This document shows, piece by piece, positions 58,018 to 64,000 of a stretch of 64,000 bases of DNA. How positions within the stretch are numbered: the stretch's first letter is position 1; each line of letters opens with the position of its first letter. Location of the stretch: contig OY755038.1 in the NCBI GenBank assembly GCA_963576565.1, positions 13,717,756-13,781,755 of the forward strand. The letters are read 5' to 3'. The position numbers were made by a program, and so were the translations under genes. The notes below the pieces were generated by a model. It was not told the DNA's origin. It searched no databases and saw only the letters and a list, made by a program, of their open reading frames with translations. Origin of the DNA: Aspidapion aeneum (Eukaryota; Arthropoda; Insecta; Coleoptera; Brentidae).

Positions 58018-58171
58018 AGTGGCGCACCCATTATGTCTTGGGGGGGCCCGAGACCCCATAATGCCGTATTTAATTTAATGTTTATGAAATATGTGGAAAA
58101 TATCTAAAAAATCTGAAAGCTTGGAGGGGAGGGGGCAGACCCGAGCACTCCCCCTCTGGGTGCGCCCCTGT
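58018..58171. mobile_element. G-rich hAT-like MITE, second copy type
   Basis: CAGTGGCGCACCCA at the left and TGGGTGCGCCCCTG at the right, inverted; the interior ATGAAATATGTGGAAAATAT is shared with the MITE at 57671 and with the block next to the right arm of the 4567 and 24065 elements. TTAAAG occurs on both sides. Confidence 0.72.
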
Positions 58172-58530
58172 TAAAGGCAAAACGACATTTATTTTGTTCT
58201 AATTCTGGTCAACCTTTTCGATTATTTTACCATCGTATTTTAATTTACTTTTTAGATACCCCCGTATAGAAAAACTATATTTTTTATTACAAACATGCTA
58301 ATTAATGCACATAAGATACTTATATGATTCGTACAAATAAATCTTTTAAAAATTAGCAATATCGTTAGAATTGCCCCCGTATTTGCGAAACTAGTCAAAG
58401 GATGGAATTGGGCCCATAACAACTATTGATTAGTAAGGTGAGACGAACAACATACTAAAATTTTATCGATATTAGCCGTGCACTAGAAACCCACTACAAG
58501 TGTGCAGGATCCTTGGTGCTTGGTGCTTGG

Positions 58531-59424
58531 TATTTATTTACTAAGATCTTAAGACTTAGCATTGTAGAACGGGTGTAAGTATCAAGTCTACAGACTTGAT
58601 ACCGACCGGTTTAAGTGTATTTTTTAATACTCACAGGTCAAATAACTGCAAAGATTTGGTTCACCCTAATATACAATATGATAGCAATATTTCTCAGTGA
58701 GTTTCATCTCATATAAATTCAAATTAACTTTAGAAATAAAGAAAAACCACATAAAAATGTTGTAACGAAATGTCATTTTTTGAAAATTTAGTCCGTGCAG
58801 TCGTACGATTCCCGTTAAAAATAGTCTCAAATTGTAGTACCACCCCTGAGGGGTGGTTTAAAGTTCGAAAAACAATAGAATTAATCCATGATTGACAAAA
58901 AAACTTATATACAAAAATATTCAAAGCTAAATAATACATAAATAACTTAAAACTATATCTATATATGCATTACCGTATTAAATACGTATCAATATTTAAT
59001 TATTGTAAAAAGCACAAGGTATATTAGAATCCCTTTTCAATTACACATTAACGAAAACAATCGACCATCGGTTTAATCGTCGCTAACTTGTCTAAAAAAT
59101 TAACATGTAAAATATAGCGGACAGCTGACTAACACCGTGTTTATTCAACATTTCCTAGTAACGTTTGCAGGTTTAACTATGGCTACCAGTTTTAACCCAA
59201 AATATTTTATTCTTTTTATTTATTTATAACCTTTGTGTAGAAATACTGTCTCTGTTACAACGAAAAAAGATTACCCATATAAGGTATTTATGAACAATTT
59301 ATATAAATATTAAAAACTATTGCATTCACGGGAAAAATAAGTTAAACCTTCAACCATAATGTAGACTTTTAAACCTAGGATTGTAGCACTTAGCACTGTA
59401 GACCCTTTAGTAAATACTGGTGTT
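58531..59424. mobile_element. 0.9-kb TIR element, copy 1
   Basis: The right end …GTAAATACTGGTGTT is the inverse of AACACCAGTATTTAC, whose counterpart (ACACCAGTATTTACTAAG) begins copy 2 at 61746; the left end here is slightly degraded. Near the left end is the palindrome GTATCAAGTC…GACTTGATAC. The interior matches copy 2 along almost its full length, including CCCCTGAGGGGTGG. The 69-codon minus-strand frame is not recognised. Confidence 0.75.
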
Positions 59425-59990
59425 AATGTTTACCTTCCTGGCCCTCGTAGCAATGGTATTGAAGGTATTATTATTAGATAACGCCGAAATGTTTGATTTG
59501 GATTTATTTTGACACGTAACATGATAGCTCCTGTTCGTGCAACTTTAATTTTAAATTCAAATTTTGCGCCAAATTCCCGTATTCGGAAAACCCAAACAAT
59601 TTCAATTTGATTGGCACAAGCAAAACGCCAGCGCCATCTACGAAAAATGAATCTGCGCAAAAAGGCGTAACCAAGAAAGATTCGTCTGTCGTATTCTATC
59701 GAGATCACCACGCAGCATGGTGATAAATTCTATTAACCAAAAAATCCAATAACATTCTTAGAAAATCAAACTAAACCATTACACAAACAAGTGATTCTAG
59801 TGTGGATCGACTGCAACGACTGGGCCAGCGAGAGGAGCTCCTCTGGACGACGGAAACAACTAAAAAGGTGAGTGCCAATCCTCTATATTGTCTTTGTGTG
59901 GCACGGAAAAATTAATATTTTTACATCGTCCTTTTAAGGATTTTTGCACCCAGATTTTATAAAACGACCAGCGCGCTTACAGTCCCGCGG
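59425..59990. other. unassigned stretch with a possible plus-strand donor
   Basis: A 93-codon minus-strand frame (59430-59711) shows no known family. Plus-strand text near 59795-59868 ends in AAAAAG|GTGAGTG, a good splice donor preceded by an open SSVDRLQRLGQREELLW, but I cannot link it to any gene; it may be transposon-derived. Confidence 0.35.
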
Positions 59991-60390
59991 CTCTACCTCA
60001 AACCTCAAATCATCAACAGCTCCTAAACCGCTAAACCGATTTTTATGAAATTATTAGGTACAATAGTGTTTGACACTCTAACGAGCTGATTGAATTTTGG
60101 TCAAACTCCATTAATGCTAATGACAGTTTTTAGACAATTACATTTTTAAAAAATGCTAACTTTTTAACGGAGCATCACATCGATATGTGATTTTCGGAAT
60201 ATAGTAGACAACATTTTGCTTAATAATTTGTGTCATAACCAAAATCTTCGTAAGAGCTTTAGTTTCTGAGATATTTATAAAAACTGTTTTCAAGGCTGAT
60301 ATATTATCATGGCTTCACTTGAAGTATGCTAATAGGCTAGCTAGGAAGGTATCAGATCCATCATGGATCCATTTACATATTTTATTTAAA
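59991..60390 (-). repeat. dispersed SINE/LINE-tail-like repeat
   Basis: On the minus strand it runs from GGATCCATGATGGATCTGAT through TATCTCAGAAACTAAAGC to AATTTCATAAAAATCGGTTT. Parts of the same family occur at 46080-46150 and, in pieces, at 56150-56193 and 56725-56760. Confidence 0.6.
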
Positions 60391-61185
60391 ACAATTTTTT
60401 TCCGCACATTTTATTTGCATACTTACACATCAAATTTTAGTCGAGTTAGGCGTAGATTTGGCCGAGGATTAAATAGTTAATATAAAAAACTCGGACGTAT
60501 CAGAAATATGAGTATATGCTTTTCGAAAAAAAGTGAAAATGATTTGTTTTAAGGTTCAGTTATTTAAAATATGAATTTTCGGGGGATGCCATGAGTGTTT
60601 AAAATTTACGGATAACTTTTATGATAGTTCGAAGAATGAATAAAATTTATTTATTTTGAAAATTTTTTGAAAAAAAAAACAGTACTCATATATTTTGTAA
60701 ATTTTTTTTTACGTGTTTTGTTTTTGTGTAAACTTCTATTAAAATTTACGTACGTATAGATAGAGAGGTATAGGTATAGAGAGCTTTTCAATTTAGTAAT
60801 TATTCACTAAAATCCTTTTTCGTGAAATTTTATAAGAATTTTATTTAGAAAATACAGAGTTCTAAAATTTTACAGTTGGTCTACGTTGTGATATTCAGCT
60901 GCAGCTAAATACACAGAACGGGAATAATGACCTCTTAAAAGTTTAATTCGTCACAAACATGACGCAAACTACACATATGCTTAATTTTCGAGATTACTAA
61001 ACTTTCAAACTTGAATATCTACATTGTCTGGTCTTGTTTACAACATAATTAACTTAAAACGCGCTTTCGTACACTAATTGATAAATCTTTTCTATTTTAG
61101 AATTTTTTGAAAATGGGTTAGTTTAGTACGAAGATATTATTATGCTTAATAAGGGATGTCACAGAAGTAGCAAAATTGAAACGGA
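60391..61185. other. AT-rich intronic sequence, nothing recognised
   Basis: No coding or repeat structure noted. Confidence 0.45.
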
Positions 61186-61425
61186 AAAGTGCCGTTCATA
61201 ATATCAGACAGCAAGACGATCGATGAAAGACAACCGAACCTTGGGAAAATAAAAGAAGTAGGGGAAGACCCCAAATGAGATGGGCGAACGATTTGAAGAA
61301 ACATGCGGGAACTAGATGGATGAACACATCAGCGACAGACGGAGAAGAGTGGAAGATATTGAGGGAAGCCTGTCTCCAAAGATGGATTGAAGAAGACTTA
61401 ATAGGTAGAGAGAGATTATGTTTAA
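61186..61425 (+). pseudogene. LINE reverse transcriptase C-terminal tail fragment
   Basis: WENKRSRGRPQMRWANDLKK followed by TRWMNTSATDGEEWKIL and a REACLQRWIEED ending is the typical C-terminus of insect endonuclease/reverse-transcriptase polyproteins (…RGRP..RW.DD…W…A.DR..W..L.EA…Q.W). Only about 75 codons remain, in one frame. Confidence 0.8.
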
Positions 61426-61745
61426 AGGTTTATTCTTGGGTTTATTAAATTAATTGTAGGATCCATTCAGTTTATGTGGGATTTCTGCTTCTGGGATGCT
61501 AATTCGGATTTCCTTATTTTGACGAGTTGGCCAAATTGAGCTACAGTGCACAGAACTGCTTTCCTATATGCAGCAAAGCAATATCCGCTTGAAAAAAAGA
61601 TAGTATTTTTCTTTGAATATTGTATTCCCTGAAGGTAAACCATCTCTTATTATAAAATACATACATTGTTTTGTTCCAAGAAAATTATTGTGGCTTACTT
61701 CTAAAAAAAAACTTTCTTGCATAAAGACATTTTGATCCTCCTTTC
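61426..61745. other. unassigned stretch
   Basis: Nothing recognised. Confidence 0.4.
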
Positions 61746-62884
61746 ACACCAGTATTTACTAAGACCTTAAGACTTAGCATTGTAGACCGGGTTTAAGTAT
61801 CAAGTCTATAGACTTGATACCGACCGGTTTAAGTGTATTTTTTTAATACTCACAGGTCAAATAACTGCAAAGATTTGGTTCACCCTAATATGCAATCAAC
61901 GGCGTAGCGTGGGGGGGGGGGCGGGGGGTTCGTCGCCCCCTTCGCCCCGAGGGTAGTGGCGCCCCATAGGTGGCTGAAGCGCCCCATAGGTGGCCGAAGC
62001 GCCCTCAGCTTTATTAACGGCCAATTGAGTGGGCGCCAAAGGAAACTAACGACATGAAGACCCTTTTTTTTATTTTTTTTGGCCACAAGATTCGTGACCT
62101 ATGGGCCGCCCCCTCACTCATGATGACCTTTTTTGTTTTTTTTTTTAGCTGTCGCCCCCCCCCCCGCCCTTTCGGGCACGCTACGCCGCTGTATGCAATA
62201 TGATAGTAAGCATTTCTCAGTGAGTTTCATCGTCAATTAAAATTAACGTTAGAAGAAAAACCACATAAAATTTTTGTAACGAAATGTCATTTTTTGGAAA
62301 TTTAGTCTGTGCAGTCGTAGGATTCCCGTTAAAAATAGTCTTAAATTGTAGTACGACCCCTGAGGGGTGGTTTAAAGTTCGAAAATCAATAGAAATAATC
62401 CATGATTGACAAAAAAACTTATATACAAAAATATTCAAAGCTAAATAATACATAAATAACTTAAAACTATATCTGTAGATGCATTACCGTATTAAATACG
62501 TATTAATATTTAAATACTGTAAAAAGCACAAGATATATTAGAATCCCTTTTCAATAACACATTCACCAAAACAATCGACCACCGGTTTATTCGTTGCTAA
62601 CTTGTCTAAAAAATTAACATGTCAAATAGCGGACAGCTGACCCTAAGTTACACCGTTTTTATTCGATATTTCCTAGTGACGTTTGGAGGTCTAAATATGG
62701 CTACCATTTTTAAACCAAAATATTTAATTCTTTTTATTTATTTATAACCTTTGTGTGGAAATAATGTCTTTGTTACAACGAAAAAAGATGACCCATATCG
62801 CAAGGTATTTTTGAATAATTTATATAAATATTAAAAACTATTGCATTCACGGGAAAAATAAGTTAAATCTTCAAACAAAATGTG
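61746..62884. mobile_element. 0.9-kb TIR element, copy 2, with nested MITE
   Basis: Direct copy of 58531-59424 with about the same order of motifs, interrupted at 61897-62191. It lacks the last 60 bp or so: homology stops at 62884 where a hairpin begins. Start ACACCAGTATTTACTAAG is intact. Confidence 0.8.
61897..62191. mobile_element. 295-bp hAT-like MITE with G/C runs
   Basis: Perfect 8-bp duplication TATGCAAT (61889-61896 and 62192-62199). Ends CAACGGCGTAGCGTG and, inverted, CAGCGGCGTAGCGTG. The uninterrupted site survives in copy 1 at about 58670 (CTAATATACAATATGATAG). The 68-codon frame inside is spurious. Confidence 0.92.
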
Positions 62885-62890
62885 GACTTT

Positions 62891-62923
62891 CATCGAAGAA
62901 ATATAGATGTTATTTCTTCGATG
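62891..62923. repeat. perfect 13-bp-arm hairpin
   Basis: CATCGAAGAAATA, a 7-base spacer, TATTTCTTCGATG. It lies at the break where the copy 2 TIR element ends and the Penelope-terminus-like segment begins. Confidence 0.85.
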
Positions 62924-63085
62924 TCCCAGGGAAATATCCCTATGGCCAATGCCAATCCCCGACCGGTTTCGGCCTTCTTGGGCCATCCTCAGGTGATACA
63001 GGCGATAGCTGTGTGTGGAGCATAAGCTGTGTGAAACCAACAGAAAGAACTACTCCGAGGGAACATACCCCTTCCGGCATTGTAT
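62924..63085 (-). mobile_element. Penelope-like element terminus with hammerhead-like core
   Basis: The minus strand reads CACCTGAGGATGGCCCAAG, then AAGGCCGAAACCGGTCGGGG (62959-62998). CTGA.GA, a closed GGCC/GGCC stem and GAAAC are the order of a hammerhead ribozyme core, and Penelope-like elements are known to carry such motifs with GAAACCGGT in their terminal repeats. The outer stem is not convincing, so activity is doubtful. It lies only about 70 bp from the 3' border of brp exon A. Confidence 0.5.
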
Positions 63086-63156
63086 TATATGATGGTTAGA
63101 TACTCTCGTTGTGGGGTGATTATATTAAAACTATAAAATGGAAAAATGTCTTTTAC

Positions 63157-63337
63157 CTGATTTTCGCTACTAAGTAACTTTAATTGGTCGTTGATTAGGC
63201 TGTATTTGGCCGACTCCTCTTTCCTGAGAGCCCGTTCTTTCTTCAGTTCTGGACTCCAGAAGGTCTTGATCGAGTGCATGGAAGATCCCAGTTTCTGATT
63301 GGTCAGGTCTAGCTCTTTTTTAAGGTTCGCCAGGTCC
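63157..63337 (-). CDS. brp: bruchpilot (ELKS/CAST/ERC family) internal exon A
   Basis: Seen: on the minus strand a pyrimidine-rich tract ending TATGCAG precedes the exon and CAG|GTAAAAG follows it. The 181-bp exon holds the last base of a split codon plus 60 codons with no stop. The peptide contains SIKTFWSPELKKERALRK, an almost invariant block of insect Bruchpilot and vertebrate ELKS/ERC proteins, and ends SLINDQLKLLSSENQ. Known: the family forms long coiled-coil dimers that scaffold the presynaptic active zone, tethering vesicles and clustering calcium channels. The charged heptad-like pattern without prolines (apart from the SPE block) fits a coiled coil. It ends on a codon boundary, matching exon B. 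It is the most 5' exon of the gene in this window; the start codon lies beyond the right edge. Inferred by recall of the family, not by a search. Confidence 0.93.
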
Positions 63338-64000
63338 CTGCATAAAAAAATATTTCACTAATTTGATAAGGTGAATATGTGTTTAGTGTAAAAGAAAGAC
63401 GTCAGAGACAAAAAAACCGGATTTTTGATAAAAAAGCCGAACAAAACCGACCATTTTAAAAAACCGTTCTAAAAAAATTTGGTGACCAAAAAAAACCGCA
63501 TTGAAAAAACTTTGATGATCACAGGGTCGAAACTAGCCGGGCCATAGATATTTACAAAAAAACTGAGCAAATAAAAGGAGTTGAAGGAAGGATATAACAA
63601 AATAACAAATTGCTATTTAAATAAACTACTAGAGACACAAGAATAAGTAGGTAGATTTTGGAAAAAATTGCGCCATAGAAAAAGATTTGTGGAAAAAACT
63701 TTCTGTAAAAAGTGGCGACATAAAAGATAGTTTCTGGAATATTAAAAAATACTGAAAAAGTAAAAAAAATTGGGTCGCAGTCAAAAATTTCGGAAAATTT
63801 AATACTTTTCAGAAAAAATTGCGCCAAAGAAAAAAAAATGCAAAAATTTCGCCGCAAAAAATACTGAAAAATTGACAAAATAGCGCCGCAAATGAAAATT
63901 TTTTAAAATGTTATTTTTTCGACAATAATTACGGCAAAATTAAAAAAAAAAACAGAAAAAAATGCTATTGAAAAAAATTACTAAAAAATTTTAAAAAATT
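63338..64000 (-). other. brp intron upstream of exon A (partial)
   Basis: Pyrimidine-rich acceptor tract on the minus strand next to 63337, then A-rich sequence with repeated AAAAATTTTC-like words to the window edge. The 108-codon minus-strand frame (63552-63878) is low-complexity, phenylalanine-rich and not a gene. Confidence 0.6.

Larger units (their letters stand above)
57340..58514. mobile_element. long-TIR element (about 320-bp arms) with two G-rich MITEs in its centre
   Basis: The left arm 57340-57660 and right arm 58195-58514 are inverted copies: AAGGATCCTGCACACTTGTA, GGGTTTCTAGTGCA, GTTGTTCGTCTCACCTTACT, GGGGGTATC.AAAAAGTAAAT. The centre holds hAT-like MITEs at 57671-57855 and 58018-58171. 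No transposase. Without the MITEs the element would be nearly all inverted repeat, i.e. a foldback. Confidence 0.88.
39348..63156 (-). other. brp intron between exons A and B (23.8 kb)
   Basis: A minus-strand intron bounded by CAG|GTAAAAG at its 5' end and TCTATAG|AAACAAG at its 3' end. Both flanking exons are in phase 0 and the joined peptide (…SSENQ then KQAMLVRQLEEEL…) matches my recollection of the insect Bruchpilot sequence, so no exon appears to be missing between them. The intron is filled with transposable elements and simple repeats, listed separately. I saw no alternative exon, but short ones could be missed by eye. Confidence 0.8.

Noticed and set aside
63552..63878. 108-codon minus-strand frame, phenylalanine-rich
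   Set aside because: Low-complexity reading of A-rich intron sequence; no hydropathy or motif pattern of a known protein and not linked to exon A by splice sites.

Overview
The window is AT-rich nuclear DNA of an insect. Three short minus-strand exons encode consecutive coiled-coil segments of Bruchpilot (the insect ELKS/CAST/ERC active-zone scaffold). A run of TTAGG, the usual insect telomere unit, is present. Almost everything else is intronic transposon debris. A beetle would fit the repeat content, but that is a guess; the sequence alone does not prove the order.

Layout of the host gene (read right to left): exon A 63157-63337, an intron of 23.8 kb, exon B 39198-39347, an intron of 22.1 kb, exon C 16962-17058, then at least 16.9 kb of the next intron. 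All three exons have AG/GT borders on the minus strand and compatible phases, and the joined peptide reads as one continuous ERC-type coiled coil.

Nested on the plus strand inside the B-C intron, 276 bp from exon C, is an intronless gene for a divergent ammonium-transporter (Amt) family membrane protein (17334-18707). It has its own TATA box and polyadenylation signal. Its 3' half is followed by a tandem array of 1.25-kb units (to about 23.75 kb): three open but N-terminally truncated 252-codon copies, one 105-bp stub and one diverged copy. A seventh fragment lies at 27.27-27.55 kb beyond a 3.5-kb foldback-like transposon. Each unit also carries an older decayed fragment of the same gene.

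Mobile elements by region: 4.6-7.1 kb, a long-TIR element with a second copy at 24.07-26.63 kb; 8.5-9.6 kb, a broken Penelope-like reverse transcriptase; 11.6-13.6 kb, MITEs, a pogo/Tigger-like MITE and a large hairpin; 23.7-27.3 kb, the foldback element with the second long-TIR copy nested in it; 28.0-28.6 kb (cut by a 200-N assembly gap) and 36.5-37.3 kb, two pieces of one RTE-like LINE family; 30.1-31.3 kb, a 5'-truncated LINE; 37.6-38.4, 54.1-55.7, 57.7-57.9 and 61.9-62.2 kb, hAT-like elements with 8-bp target-site duplications; 42.4-44.3 kb, a mosaic of tandem and inverted repeats; 46.2-50.7 kb, inverted foldback arms enclosing a nested CCCACTAA-ended element and a Jockey/CR1-like LINE fragment; 51.3-52.8 kb, a P-element/THAP-like remnant; 57.3-58.5 kb, a long-TIR element; 58.5-59.4 and 61.7-62.9 kb, two copies of another TIR element; 62.9-63.1 kb, a Penelope-terminus-like segment next to exon A. 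Satellite-like arrays occur at 15.9, 29.1 and 40.2 kb.

The only genes likely to be working are brp (three exons) and the nested Amt gene. All other coding signals are broken transposon pieces.
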